Shown: positions 8,105 through 17,634, counted from the stretch's first letter. The stretch: DNA of 64,000 bases from SM23-28-2 sp964512285 (GCA_964512285.1 CAZEJO010000001.1:45244-109243); one strand, 5' to 3'. Made by a program: numbers and translations. Notes: a model not told the origin generated them from the letters alone.

Positions 8105-10414
8105 CTACCCGCCGAGCCCCGCGAACGCCGCCTCCGCCGCCTCGACGGTACGTTCGATGTCCTGCTCGCTGTGCGCCAGCGAGAGGAAGCCCGCCTCGAA
8201 CTGCGAGGGCGCCAGGTAGACGCCGTTCGCCAGCATCGCCCGGAAGAAGCGCGCGTATTTATTACTGTCGGACCTCTTCGCTGAGGCGTGGTCGACGACC
8301 CGCTCGGCGCTGAAGAAGGTGCAGAACATGGAGCCAACGCGTGTCTGAAAGACGGCGGTTCTGGCAGCCTCGGCCGCCGCGCGGAGGCCATCCGCTAGGC
8401 GGGCCGACCTCTCCTCCAGGCGCTGGTAGACCCCGGGCTCGGCGAGCAGCTTGAGGGTCTCGATGCCGGCGGTCATGCAGAGGGGATTGCCGGAGAGGGT
8501 GCCCGCCTGATACACGGGGCCCAGGGGTGCCACCATCTCCATGATCTCCCTGCGGCCACCATAGGCTCCAACCGGCAGGCCCCCGCCGACGACCTTGCCC
8601 AGGCAGGTCAAGTCGGGCGTCACGCCGTACAGGGATTGGGCGCCACCGTAGGCCAGCCGGAAGCCGGTGATCACCTCGTCGAAGATGAGCAGCGCGCCCT
8701 CTGCCTTGGTCACCTCTCGCAGCCCTTCTAGGAAGCCGGGCTCGGGCGGTATCACGCCCATGTTGCCCGCCACGGGCTCGACGATCACGGCGGCGATCTC
8801 ACCGCGATTCTCGCTGAACAGCCTGTCGACTGCTTGCAGGTCGTTGTAGGGGGCTACCAGCGTGTCCTGGGCCATGCCCTGTGGCACGCCGGCGCTGTCG
8901 GGTAGGCCAAGGGTGGTCACTCCGGAGCCCGCGCGGACGAGGAGGAAGTCGGCGTGTCCGTGGTAGCAGCCCTCGAACTTGATGATCTTGCTCCTGCCTG
9001 TGAAGGCGCGGGCCAGGCGCAGGGCGCTCATCGTGGCCTCGGTGCCCGAGCTGACGAAGCGCACCATCTCGATGGAGGGCACTGCCTCCACCACTTGTTT
9101 GGCCAGCTCGGTCTCCAGCGCGGTGGGGGCGCCGTAGCTGATCCCTCGCTCCGCGGCCTCTTTTAGAGCGCCTATCACCTGCGGATGGGCGTGCCCCAGG
9201 ATCAGGGGGCCCCAGGAGAGCACGTAGTCGATGTAGCGCCGGCCGTCCGCGTCGTAGATACAGGAGCCCTCCCCCTTGGCGATGAACAGCGGCTCTCCTC
9301 CCACGGCACGGAAAGCGCGGACGGGGCTGTTGACGCCGCCGGGCATATACCTTTGGGCCTCGGCGTGAAGGCTCTGCGACCTGCTCGTCGTGACCTCTTC
9401 GGCTGGGACGAAGTACTTGGGTCGCGTCTTCTTGTACTCCTTGGTGCTGAACAGGATGACGTAGTCGTTGACACCGGTCTCCTGAGAGATCTGTTGAGCG
9501 AGGGCCCGGCAGGCATCCTTGCTTCTGGCGTGGATCATCGTGAAGAGGCTGTAAGGCCAGTCGGGGTAGGTGCGGCGCTGGTAGCAGTGGCTGACCTGGG
9601 GCAGGGAGGCGGCGAACGTCGCCAGCCTCTCGATGCTGCCGTCCGGCACCCGCCAGGCGACCATGCCATTGGCGACATAACCTGCCTCACGGTGGTGGAG
9701 GATGGCGGCGAAGCGACGCAGCCAGCCTGCGGCCTTAGCCTCTTGCAGCCAGGCGAGAACTTCCTCCTGGCTCACCCCCAGGCGATCGGCCATGCCCGCG
9801 AATGGCTCAGAGACGATTTCGATATCCTCCTGGAGTTCGCGGATGAAGGCGGCATCACGGCTGGTGGGGGCACTGGTGGGACGGCTGGCTTGAGGGCTAT
9901 CGAGAGGTGCAATGTCGCCGGCAGCCTCCATATCCAGTTGCATGCCGATCTTGAAGACCCGCAGCGCTGGAAATAGGCGATAAGGATAGCCCCCTGCCTC
10001 GTCAACCAGCGCCTCGGCGGTGGCTTGCAGATCGTCTTGTGGAGCCACGGCCAGGGTGAACCAGAGGTTCCAGGTGTGGTCGCGCTGGTAGTTGTGGCTG
10101 ACTCCTGGATGGCGGTTGATCGCGGCCGCTGGTCGATCGACGTCGTTCTGGGGGGCCTGCATGGCCACCAGGGTACTCTTGTAGCCCAGGGCGGTCGTGT
10201 CGAAGATGGCGCTGATCTGGCGGATGAGCCGTCCCTTGTCGGCGCTCTTCAGGCGTCGCACGCGGGCTAGCACCTCTTCCTCCGACAGCCCGAGCCTCTC
10301 CCCGATCGCTGCGAAGGGCTGCGTGGTTGGAGGGAAATCGCGCTGCAAGATGTCCAGCAGTCGGCGATCGACGGTGTCTAGCTGTTCAGCGGTCGTCTCT
10401 TTGGCCTTTGCCAT
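8105..10414 (-). CDS. ahbAB-hemL: Fusion: two siroheme decarboxylase (Ahb) domains plus glutamate-1-semialdehyde aminotransferase
   Basis: Three enzymes are joined in 769 residues. Residues ~14-165 and ~190-345 are two Lrp/AsnC-like Ahb domains, each with a winged helix and then VSHNYQR or VSHCYQR; the second has TYPDWPYSLFTMIH and STKEYKKTRPKYF, as in AhbB. In the known pathway AhbA and AhbB together decarboxylate siroheme to 12,18-didecarboxysiroheme. Residues ~360-769 are HemL, with RYMPGGVNSPVRAF, SSGTEATMSALRLAR and the PLP lysine in CLGKVVGGGLPVGAYGG; HemL makes 5-aminolevulinate. No in-frame start codon lies at the HemL junction. The ATG at 10414 is chosen because AGGAGA lies upstream and it begins 2 bases after the ahbC stop. 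Confidence 0.9.
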   Translation of the reverse strand: MAKAKETTAEQLDTVDRRLLDILQRDFPPTTQPFAAIGERLGLSEEEVLARVRRLKSADKGRLIRQISAIFDTTALGYKSTLVAMQAPQNDVDRPAAAINRHPGVSHNYQRDHTWNLWFTLAVAPQDDLQATAEALVDEAGGYPYRLFPALRVFKIGMQLDMEAAGDIAPLDSPQASRPTSAPTSRDAAFIRELQEDIEIVSEPFAGMADRLGVSQEEVLAWLQEAKAAGWLRRFAAILHHREAGYVANGMVAWRVPDGSIERLATFAASLPQVSHCYQRRTYPDWPYSLFTMIHARSKDACRALAQQISQETGVNDYVILFSTKEYKKTRPKYFVPAEEVTTSRSQSLHAEAQRYMPGGVNSPVRAFRAVGGEPLFIAKGEGSCIYDADGRRYIDYVLSWGPLILGHAHPQVIGALKEAAERGISYGAPTALETELAKQVVEAVPSIEMVRFVSSGTEATMSALRLARAFTGRSKIIKFEGCYHGHADFLLVRAGSGVTTLGLPDSAGVPQGMAQDTLVAPYNDLQAVDRLFSENRGEIAAVIVEPVAGNMGVIPPEPGFLEGLREVTKAEGALLIFDEVITGFRLAYGGAQSLYGVTPDLTCLGKVVGGGLPVGAYGGRREIMEMVAPLGPVYQAGTLSGNPLCMTAGIETLKLLAEPGVYQRLEERSARLADGLRAAAEAARTAVFQTRVGSMFCTFFSAERVVDHASAKRSDSNKYARFFRAMLANGVYLAPSQFEAGFLSLAHSEQDIERTVEAAEAAFAGLGG

Positions 10415-10416
10415 CG

Positions 10417-11703
10417 TCAGCGTCTCCTGGGAGCGGGGAACAGTTGGGACGGCCCCGCTGATTCTTCCTGTTGCACTGGCACCGGCCACCTGGCCGCCTC
10501 CTTGGCTGCCGGTGTCCCCGGCGCAATGCCGATCTCCTCGTCGGTCAGGTAGCAGGCGGGGTCAGGAGCCAGGGAATCGCCGAAGTAGCGCTCGGCCCGC
10601 ACCCGCAGGTTACCGTTGCACACGTCCAGCCACTTGCAGACCCGGCAGCGCCCCTTGAGGTGGGGCTTGCGGTCCTTCAGCACGCGCATCACTGGATCGC
10701 TGGTATCGCTCCAGATTTCGGCGAAGGGGCGCTGGCGCACGTCCCCCAGCGAGTGATGCCAGGAGAACTGGTCGACGTGGAGGTGCCCCAGCGGATCGAT
10801 GCTGGAGACGGCGATCCCCGACTGGTTCCCGCCATTCCAGCGCAGCATCTGGCGGACCTCCTCCGCCCGCTGGGGCTGCTCCTTCAGCACCTGCATGTAG
10901 AGGTAGGCGCTATCGGCGTGGTTGTCCACGGTGAGGATGTCCTTCTCGATACCGCGCGCGTGGAGGTCTTGGGAGCGCTGGAAGATGTAGTCCACCACCG
11001 CCCGTGTCTGGTGGGGCTCCAGGTCGAAGCGGCGCATCTTGTCCCCTCGTCCGGCGTAGGCGAGGTGATAGACGCAGATGCGGGGGATTCTCTCCTCCTC
11101 CGCCAGGTCGAATATGCCTGGCAGCTCGTTGACATTCATTGCGTGGACTGTGAAGCGCAGGCCGACGGCGATGTCCGTATCCTGGCAGTAGCGAATGCCC
11201 TGCAAGGCCTGCTCGAAGGCCCCCTTCTTGCCGCGGATCTTGTCGTGCGTTGCTCCCACGCCGTCCAGGCTGACCCCCACGTACGATAGGCCTGCCTCCC
11301 TGATCCGCTTTGCCACCTCGGGTGTGATCAGGGTGCCGTTGGTAGAGAGGACGCAGCGAATTCCCTTGCCCGCGGCGTAGGTTGCCAACTCGAACAGATC
11401 ATCCCGCAGGAGGGGCTCGCCGCCGGAGAAGAGGAGGACGGGCACCGCGAAGTCGGCCAGGTCGTCGATCAGCCGCTTGCCCTCGGCCGTGGTCATCTCT
11501 CCTGATTGGGGCTTGTCCGTGGCGTCGGCGTAGCAGTGGGCGCAGTACAGGTTGCAGCGACGGGTCAGGTTCCAGACCACGATGGGCTTCTTGTCCTGCG
11601 AGTAGTGGAGCAGGTGAGATGGCCCCTCGGACGTTAGGCGTCCGTAGCGCAGGGGGTCGCCGGGGGTGACCGTGCCGCTCAGCAGTCGGGAGACAGAGAG
11701 CAT
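10417..11703 (-). CDS. ahbC: 12,18-didecarboxysiroheme deacetylase (Fe-coproporphyrin III synthase), radical SAM
   Basis: This 428-residue radical SAM enzyme has the cluster motif TRRCNLYCAHC (CxxxCxxC), then LLFSGGEPLLRDDL and VSLDG motifs, and a C-terminal SPASM-like cysteine set (CRVCKWLDVC and a later C). It resembles AhbC and NirJ, which remove acetate side chains from didecarboxysiroheme. Position in an operon with AhbA/B and AhbD decides for AhbC over NirJ. The start ATG overlaps the ahbD stop by one base (TGATG). It acts in the cytoplasm between the Ahb fusion and AhbD. Confidence 0.9.
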   Translation of the reverse strand: MLSVSRLLSGTVTPGDPLRYGRLTSEGPSHLLHYSQDKKPIVVWNLTRRCNLYCAHCYADATDKPQSGEMTTAEGKRLIDDLADFAVPVLLFSGGEPLLRDDLFELATYAAGKGIRCVLSTNGTLITPEVAKRIREAGLSYVGVSLDGVGATHDKIRGKKGAFEQALQGIRYCQDTDIAVGLRFTVHAMNVNELPGIFDLAEEERIPRICVYHLAYAGRGDKMRRFDLEPHQTRAVVDYIFQRSQDLHARGIEKDILTVDNHADSAYLYMQVLKEQPQRAEEVRQMLRWNGGNQSGIAVSSIDPLGHLHVDQFSWHHSLGDVRQRPFAEIWSDTSDPVMRVLKDRKPHLKGRCRVCKWLDVCNGNLRVRAERYFGDSLAPDPACYLTDEEIGIAPGTPAAKEAARWPVPVQQEESAGPSQLFPAPRRR

Positions 11704-12803
11704 CAGCCGCTCTCCTTCAAGCGGGCCGCTTGTGGCAGAGGCGGTGGCTCGTAGACGCAGAAGGGCTCTTCGTCCAGATAGTTGCCGCTCGTGCCGTATG
11801 CTCGCGCCCGGCAGCCGCCGCAGACGCGCTTGAATTCGCAGCGGCCGCACTTGCCCTGAAGAAGCTCGGGGTCTCGCAATTCGCTGAAGACCTTCGCCCC
11901 TTCCCAGATCTCCTGCAGCGGCTGCTCCCGCACGCTCCCCGCTACCAGCGGCAGGTAGCCGCAGGGGAAGACCTCGCCCTTGTGCGAGATGAAGCAGACG
12001 CCGGTTCCAGCCAGGCATCCCTTAGTCATCGCGTAGAGGTCGCTGGCTCGCTGGCGCTTCTGGCTGGGCGGCGCTTGTCGCTTCTCCGCCGCCGTCCGCT
12101 GGCGGATGATGCGGAAGTAGTGGGGGGCGCAGGTGGCTTTCAGTTCCAGCAGGCCTTCCTGATCCCTGTCGTAGAACCAGTTGAGCACCTCCTCGTACTG
12201 CTGGGGGGAGATCATCTGCTCGTCGGCGATCTCCACGCCGCAGCCCACGGGCACTAGGAGGAAGATGTGGAGGGCATCGGCTTCCAGGGAGAGGGCCAGG
12301 TCTAGAATCTGGGGCAGTTCATCGACGTTGTGGCGGGCCACGGTGGTATTGACCTGCACGCTCATCCCCAGTGCCCGCAGGTGGCGGATGCCCTCCAGCG
12401 CTTGAGCAAAGGAGCCGGGGAGAGCGCGGAAGGCGTCGTGCGTCTCTGCGGTGGCTCCGTCCAGGCTGACCGCCACCCGCCGAATGCCCGCATCCACAAT
12501 GCGTTGCGCCATTGGCGCATCGATGAGGGTGCCGTTGGTCGCCAGGGCGACGCGCAAGCCCTTGGCCACGGCGTACTCGGCGATCTCGAAGATGTCGGGT
12601 CGGATGAGAGGCTCGCCGCCTGAGAGGATAAGAATAGGATTGCAGAAGGCCACGATCTGGTCGATGAGCTGCTTCGATTCGGCGGTGGTCAGGTCCTCCG
12701 GCACCAGCTTGTCGGCCACGTCGATGCGGCGGCAGTGGATGCAGCGCAGGTTGCAGCCTGCGGTTGTCTCCCAGAAGATGAGACGGGGCAAGAATTCCGG
12801 CAT
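11703..12803 (-). CDS. ahbD: Heme synthase: Fe-coproporphyrin III oxidative decarboxylase, radical SAM
   Basis: This 366-residue radical SAM enzyme has TTAGCNLRCIHCRRID (CxxxCxxC cluster), SGGEPLIRPDIFE, VSLDGATAETHD and a C-terminal SPASM set (CGRCEFKRVCGGCRARAYG plus a final C). The TAGCNLRCIHCR form is typical of AhbD, which converts the two propionates of Fe-coproporphyrin III to vinyl groups to give heme b. It follows hemB by 10 bases. Homology to peptide-modifying SPASM enzymes is close, but the heme-operon setting supports AhbD. Confidence 0.9.
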   Translation of the reverse strand: MPEFLPRLIFWETTAGCNLRCIHCRRIDVADKLVPEDLTTAESKQLIDQIVAFCNPILILSGGEPLIRPDIFEIAEYAVAKGLRVALATNGTLIDAPMAQRIVDAGIRRVAVSLDGATAETHDAFRALPGSFAQALEGIRHLRALGMSVQVNTTVARHNVDELPQILDLALSLEADALHIFLLVPVGCGVEIADEQMISPQQYEEVLNWFYDRDQEGLLELKATCAPHYFRIIRQRTAAEKRQAPPSQKRQRASDLYAMTKGCLAGTGVCFISHKGEVFPCGYLPLVAGSVREQPLQEIWEGAKVFSELRDPELLQGKCGRCEFKRVCGGCRARAYGTSGNYLDEEPFCVYEPPPLPQAARLKESG

Positions 12804-12813
12804 TATCCTCCCT

Positions 12814-13857
12814 TCACTCAGCCAGCCAGCGGGCGACGTCTTTGGCGAAGTAGGTGAGGATCATGTCTGCCCCCGCCCGTTTGATAGCGGTGAGAAGCTC
12901 AAGAGTCACCCGCCTCTCGTCGATCCAGCCGCGCTGGGCTGCCGCCTTGACCATGGCGTACTCGCCGCTGACGCTGAATGCGGCCAGGGGGTGATCGAAG
13001 GCCTCGCGCACTTGGCGGATGACGTCCAGGTAGGGCAGGGCAGGCTTGACCATCACTATGTCCGCCCCTTCCTCGATGTCCAGAGCGACCTCCCTCAGAG
13101 CCTCGCGGGCGTTAGCCGGATCCATCTGATAGCCCTGACGGTCGCCGAACTGGGGGGTCGACTCAGCCGCCTCGCGGAAGGGGCCGTAGAAGGCGGAGGC
13201 GTACTTGGCGGCGTAGGAGAGGATGGCCACCTGGGTGAAGTCGGCCGCATCCAGCGCCGAGCGGATGGCGGCCACCTGGCCGTCCATCATCGCGCTGGGG
13301 GCCACCACGTCGGCGCCGGCGGCGGCGTGAGAGACAGCCACCCGCGCCAGGACCTCCAGCGTCTCGTCGTTGAGCACGCGGTCGTCCTCCACGACGCCGC
13401 AGTGGCCGTGGTCGGTATACTGGCACATGCAGACATCGGTGATCACCGCGAGCTCCGGCACAGCGCTCTTGATGGTTCGGATCGCCTGTTGGACGATGCC
13501 GTGCTGGTCGAAGTTCTCGCTGCCGATGGCGTCCTTGACGGAGGGGATGCCGAAGAGGATCACCCCTGGGATGCCCAGGCGGGCGACCTCCTCCGCCTCG
13601 GCTGGGAGAAGGTCGAGCGACCAGTGGTAGGTGCCGGGCATGGAGTCGATCTCCTCCCTGATCCCTTGGCCGTGAACGATGAACAGTGGGTAGATGAGGC
13701 TGTCAGCGGCAAGGCGAGTCTCCCGCACCAGGCGGCGCAGGTTATCGAGTCGCCGCAGGCGGCGGGGGCGGTGAAGAAGCGCAGCCGCCATCTCTTCGGC
13801 CTCCTCCGTCTCTCTGCGAAGCCGTAGCCTGTTAACGGTCTGCTCAGCGCTCATCAT
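12814..13857 (-). CDS. hemB: Delta-aminolevulinic acid dehydratase (porphobilinogen synthase)
   Basis: This 347-residue enzyme condenses two 5-aminolevulinates to porphobilinogen. The metal-site region reads ITDVCMCQYTDHGHCG, a cysteine set like that of zinc-dependent enzymes. The two Schiff-base lysines are in ILSYAAKYASAFYGPFR and in DIVMVKPALPYLDVI. The DPANAREALREV helix follows the FYGPFR region. The start is uncertain between tandem ATG codons at 13857 and 13854, both overlapping the end of cobA-hemD by about ten bases. Confidence 0.95.
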   Translation of the reverse strand: MMSAEQTVNRLRLRRETEEAEEMAAALLHRPRRLRRLDNLRRLVRETRLAADSLIYPLFIVHGQGIREEIDSMPGTYHWSLDLLPAEAEEVARLGIPGVILFGIPSVKDAIGSENFDQHGIVQQAIRTIKSAVPELAVITDVCMCQYTDHGHCGVVEDDRVLNDETLEVLARVAVSHAAAGADVVAPSAMMDGQVAAIRSALDAADFTQVAILSYAAKYASAFYGPFREAAESTPQFGDRQGYQMDPANAREALREVALDIEEGADIVMVKPALPYLDVIRQVREAFDHPLAAFSVSGEYAMVKAAAQRGWIDERRVTLELLTAIKRAGADMILTYFAKDVARWLAE

Positions 13858-15379
13858 CTGGCTCTCTTTCAGCCACAGCGGTGACAATAGCCTCCACCAG
13901 CCCGGGGATCGTGTGCTCCTTGGCCACCACGTCCACGCGGATGCCCAGACGCTTCGCTGTCCTGGCGGTGACCGGCCCGATGCAGGCCACCAGGCAGCGT
14001 GACAATACGGTGGCGGGTGTCGGGCCTGGGAGGTTGGCTACGAGATTCCGTACCGTCGATGAGCTGGTGAAGGTGACGATATCGATCTGTCCGTCCTCAA
14101 ACAGAGCTTTCAGTTCGTCCGGCGCGCCGACGGCCAGCGTTCGGTAGGCGGTGACCTCATCGACCGTTGCTCCCTTGCCTCGCAGGGCCTTTGCCAGGTG
14201 CTTCGGCGCCCGCTCGGCCCGAGGGAGAAGGATGCGTTGGCCTGCCACGTCGCCGATGCCGGTCGCGATCTCTTCCGCCAGGTAGACCTGGGGCATGTAG
14301 TCGACCCGGAGACCGTATCGCTGGAGGGCCTGGGCGGTGGCCGGGCCGATGGCGGCGATTCTCGGTCTCTCCTGAACCTCGATATCCATTCCCTTTTCGC
14401 TCATTCTGGCCAGAAGGGCGCGCACTCCGTTGGCGCTGGTGAAGACCAGCCAGTCGTAGGCGGAAAGCGTGGCGATGGCCTGGTCCAGCGGGGTCATGTC
14501 CTTGGGCGGGGCGATCTCGATGGCGGGGTACTCCAGTGGCTCCGCCCCCAGCTCCCGCAATCGCTCGGAGAGAGCGCTCGCTTGCTCCCGCGAGCGGGTG
14601 ACCAGAATCCGCTTGCCGAAGAGTGGCTTTGTATCGAACCAGCGCAGCTTCTCCCGCAGAGCCACCACGTCGCCAACGACCGTCACGGCTGGTGGCTTGA
14701 TGTCAGCCTCTCGCGCTTTGTTCACGATGTCGGTCAGGGTGCCGGTCACCGTCTTCTGGCGCGCTTCTGTTCCCTCCTGGACGATGGCTACCGGCGTGCG
14801 GGGGTCTCGCCCGTGCTCGATCAGCTTGGCCACGATCTTGGGCAGATTGCCGACGCCCATAAGGATGACCAGCGTGCCCACGCCCGTGGCCAGCTTCTGC
14901 CAGTCGAGGCTGGAGTCGGCCTTGGTGGGGTCCTCGTGGCCGGTGACCACGGCGAAGGAGCTGGTCTGATCACGATGGGTGACGGGTATGCCGGCGTAGG
15001 CCGGGGCGGCGATGGCGCTGGTCACTCCCGGCACTACCTCGAAGGGCACCCCCGCCTCCGCCAGGGCTTCCGCCTCCTCGCCACCGCGGCCAAAGAGGAA
15101 GGGGTCGCCTCCTTTCAGGCGCACCACGATCTTGCCGGCGAGTGCCTTTTCCACCAGGAGGGCGTTGATCGCCTCCTGAGGGAGGGTGTGCCGCTTGGGG
15201 CTCTTCCCAACGTTGATCATTTCGCATCCCTGAGGGGCCTGTCTGAGCAGGGCTGGGCTGACCAGGCGGTCGTAAACGATCACATCGGCCTTCTGGAGGC
15301 AGGCCAAGCCCTTCACCGTGATCAGCCCCGGGTCGCCAGGGCCAGCTCCCACCAGATAGACCAGACCCTTACTGCACAC
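13844..15379 (-). CDS. cobA-hemD: Uroporphyrinogen-III C-methyltransferase fused to uroporphyrinogen-III synthase
   Basis: Residues 1-245 are CobA/SUMT: GLVYLVGAGPGDPGLIT at the N-terminus, VVRLKGGDPFLFGRGGEE, then PGVTSAIAAPAYAGIP and VVTGHED. This part methylates uroporphyrinogen III twice with SAM to give precorrin-2. Residues ~255-500 are HemD: RILVTRSREQASALSERL and VFTSANGVRALL, then VDEVTAYRTL and VTFTSSSTVRNL. HemD closes hydroxymethylbilane to uroporphyrinogen III. The fusion lets one polypeptide commit the tetrapyrrole to the siroheme route. The GTG start overlaps the hemC stop by 11 bases. Confidence 0.95.
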   Translation of the reverse strand: MCSKGLVYLVGAGPGDPGLITVKGLACLQKADVIVYDRLVSPALLRQAPQGCEMINVGKSPKRHTLPQEAINALLVEKALAGKIVVRLKGGDPFLFGRGGEEAEALAEAGVPFEVVPGVTSAIAAPAYAGIPVTHRDQTSSFAVVTGHEDPTKADSSLDWQKLATGVGTLVILMGVGNLPKIVAKLIEHGRDPRTPVAIVQEGTEARQKTVTGTLTDIVNKAREADIKPPAVTVVGDVVALREKLRWFDTKPLFGKRILVTRSREQASALSERLRELGAEPLEYPAIEIAPPKDMTPLDQAIATLSAYDWLVFTSANGVRALLARMSEKGMDIEVQERPRIAAIGPATAQALQRYGLRVDYMPQVYLAEEIATGIGDVAGQRILLPRAERAPKHLAKALRGKGATVDEVTAYRTLAVGAPDELKALFEDGQIDIVTFTSSSTVRNLVANLPGPTPATVLSRCLVACIGPVTARTAKRLGIRVDVVAKEHTIPGLVEAIVTAVAEREPDDER

Positions 15380-16310
15380 CTGTGACCTCGCGCAGAATCT
15401 GGGCGGCGCCCTGGCTCAGCAGCTTGTCTGCCAGACGTCGACCGATTTCCTCGGCTTGACGAGGAGAACCGCTCAGGCTGTCGCTGATCAGCCTTGTGCC
15501 GTCTGGGTCTGTCACCATGCCCTGGAGACTCAGGCGCCCATCGGATACTGTCGCATGAGCGGCGACGGGCACGGCGCAGCCACCCCCCAGGGCGGCGAGA
15601 AAGGCTCGCTCGGCTCTGACGGCTCTCTCAGTGGGGGAGTGATTCAATGGCTGGATCAGCTCTGTCACCTCTTCGTCGTTCTCCCTCACCTCGACTGCCA
15701 GGGCTCCCTGCCCCACGGCGGGCAGCATAAGCGCCAGGGGCAAATACTGGCTGATGGCCGAGGTGCGGCGCAGACGTATGAGCGCGGCCGCAGCTAGAAT
15801 CAAGGCGTCATAGCCTCCGCTCTTCAGCTTCCTCAGGCGGGTGTCGGCGTTGCCCCGGACGTTCTGGATCACCAGATCGCTACGATGGGCCAGAAGCTGA
15901 GCACGCCTGCGGATGCTTCCGGTTCCAACGACGGCCCCCGCTGGCAGATCGTCCAGGGTTGGGCTGCGGCGCGAGACCAGCGCGTCCCTTGCGTCCTCAC
16001 GGCGGAGGACGGCTCCTATCTTCAGGCCCGCTGCAAGTTGTGTCGGCATGTCCTTCAGGCTATGCACGGCCAGGTCGATCTCGCGAGCCAGGAGCTTCTC
16101 CTCGAGCGCCTTGACGAAAACACCCTGGCCGCCGATGGTGGCCAGGCTAGCATTGAGCTGGACATCGCCCTCGCTTCGTATTTCCCGCAGCAGCCAAGCT
16201 CTGTCTGGGTGGAAGGAAGAAAGCATCTCTCGCACTGTCTCGGCCTGTATCCTAGCTAGTCGGCTGCCGCGCGTGCCGATGAGCAGGGTGTGCCGGCTTG
16301 CCGTCAACAT
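15369..16310 (-). CDS. hemC: Hydroxymethylbilane synthase (porphobilinogen deaminase)
   Basis: This 313-residue enzyme polymerises four porphobilinogens to hydroxymethylbilane. It has LLIGTRGSRLARIQAE at the N-terminus, AVHSLKDMPTQL with the catalytic aspartate, then GTGSIRRRAQLLAHR and VRGNADTRLRKL, and the cofactor-binding cysteine in AALGGGCAVPVAAHA. The ATG at 16310 is chosen: it has GAGGAG just upstream, leaves 13 bases after hemA, and places the conserved TRGS motif at the expected distance from the N-terminus. Longer upstream frames overlap hemA. Confidence 0.95.
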   Translation of the reverse strand: MLTASRHTLLIGTRGSRLARIQAETVREMLSSFHPDRAWLLREIRSEGDVQLNASLATIGGQGVFVKALEEKLLAREIDLAVHSLKDMPTQLAAGLKIGAVLRREDARDALVSRRSPTLDDLPAGAVVGTGSIRRRAQLLAHRSDLVIQNVRGNADTRLRKLKSGGYDALILAAAALIRLRRTSAISQYLPLALMLPAVGQGALAVEVRENDEEVTELIQPLNHSPTERAVRAERAFLAALGGGCAVPVAAHATVSDGRLSLQGMVTDPDGTRLISDSLSGSPRQAEEIGRRLADKLLSQGAAQILREVTGVQ

Positions 16311-16323
16311 TTCTCCTCGACCG

Positions 16324-17634
16324 TCACGCTTCGCTCTGCTCGTCCTGGCTTTGCGGGTCCTCCAGGGCGAAGAGCTCCCGAATCGCCATCGCGTAGAGGC
16401 GGCCGTCCTGGCCATTGGCCCGCCCTTTGAGATTAATGATGGGAGGATGAAGTAGCTTGTTCACGATGCCCAGCGAGAGGGCTTCGACGATCGACATCTG
16501 CTGCTCGGAGAGGGGACCCAGCCTGCGCAGGGCCTTCCGCAGTTCCGCCAGGCGGATGTCCTCGGCTCGCCCCCTCAGGCTGGTGATGGTGGGCAGCACC
16601 TCCAGGGCCCTGAACCAGGCCATGAAGTCCGCCTGCTCCTTCTGGATGATTGCTCTCACCTTGGGGATCTCACGTCTGCGGCGCTCCAGGTTTGCTTCCA
16701 CCACCTTCTCCAGATCGTCGATGTCGTAAAGGTAGACGTTGTCGATGCGGCCGACCTCGGGCTCCACATCACGCGGCACGGCAATGTCGACCAGCAAGAG
16801 GGGACGCTGGTGGCGCAGGGCCATGGCCTGTTCTACCGCCTGGGCGCGGATCACTGGATGGGGTGCTGCTGTGGAGCTGATGACGATGTCGGCGGAGCAG
16901 AGAGCCTGGCCGATGCGCCCGGCAGCCAGCACGCGTCCTCCGCACTGGCGAGCGATAGCCTCGGCCTTGCGCCGGGTGCGGTTGATGACGCTGATCTCAC
17001 CGATGCCGCTTTCCATGAGGTTTTTCAGGGTTGACTCGCTGGTCTTTCCCGCACCCACTACCAGGGCCCGGCAGCTGCCAAGGTCTTCGAAGATCTTCTT
17101 GGCTAGCTCCACCGCCGCGTAGCTGATGGAGATGGCATCGCGGCCGATGGTGGTCTCAGTGCGGGCTCGCTTGCCCACGGTGATGCTCTTGCGAAACAAC
17201 CTCGCCAGCACCGGCCCTATCGCCTTGGTGGCGCTGGCAAGACTGTAGGCTTCTCGTACCTGGCCCAGGATCTCGTTTTCCCCCACGATCATCGAGTCGA
17301 TCCCTGCCGCCACGCTGAACAGGTGGCCCACCGCTGCCTCGTCTTCATAGGTGTAAAGGGGGCTTTCAAACTGGGTTGGGGGCAAGCCCTGGTGCTCGCT
17401 CAGGAAACGCAGCATATGGTCGCGCCCTCTGGCTGCATCCTCGGCCAGGGCATAGATTTCGGTGCGGTTGCAGGTGGAGAGGATGACGCCCTCTCGAAGA
17501 GCGCTATCCTGGCCAGCGCGACATTCCGCCAGGGCGGAAAGGGCCTGGCGGAGATGGCTGCCGGTGAAGGCCAGCCTCTCGCGCACCTCAACCGGGGCCG
17601 TCTTGTGGTTCAGGCCGATCGCCAGGATATTCAT
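16324..17634 (-). CDS. hemA: Glutamyl-tRNA reductase
   Basis: This 436-residue enzyme reduces glutamyl-tRNA to glutamate-1-semialdehyde with NADPH, the first committed step. It has the N-terminal NHKTAPVEVRERLAF, the catalytic cysteine in LSTCNRTEIYA, GENEILGQVREAY, the NADPH-binding ALVVGAGKTSESTLKNL, INRTRRKAEAIA, and the C-terminal dimerisation helices. Its start overlaps the end of the precorrin-2 dehydrogenase gene by four bases (ATGA). Pairing with HemL in the same operon shows that 5-aminolevulinate is made by the C5 route. Confidence 0.96.
   Translation of the reverse strand: MNILAIGLNHKTAPVEVRERLAFTGSHLRQALSALAECRAGQDSALREGVILSTCNRTEIYALAEDAARGRDHMLRFLSEHQGLPPTQFESPLYTYEDEAAVGHLFSVAAGIDSMIVGENEILGQVREAYSLASATKAIGPVLARLFRKSITVGKRARTETTIGRDAISISYAAVELAKKIFEDLGSCRALVVGAGKTSESTLKNLMESGIGEISVINRTRRKAEAIARQCGGRVLAAGRIGQALCSADIVISSTAAPHPVIRAQAVEQAMALRHQRPLLLVDIAVPRDVEPEVGRIDNVYLYDIDDLEKVVEANLERRRREIPKVRAIIQKEQADFMAWFRALEVLPTITSLRGRAEDIRLAELRKALRRLGPLSEQQMSIVEALSLGIVNKLLHPPIINLKGRANGQDGRLYAMAIRELFALEDPQSQDEQSEA

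Noticed and set aside
9340..9400. Separate start for hemL inside the fusion gene
   Set aside because: No in-frame ATG, GTG or TTG with a ribosome site lies at the expected HemL N-terminus; the linker reads through without a break.
10417..11703. NirJ or peptide-maturation SPASM enzyme
   Set aside because: Sequence alone would allow it, but the adjacency to AhbA/B-HemL, AhbD and HemB points to AhbC.
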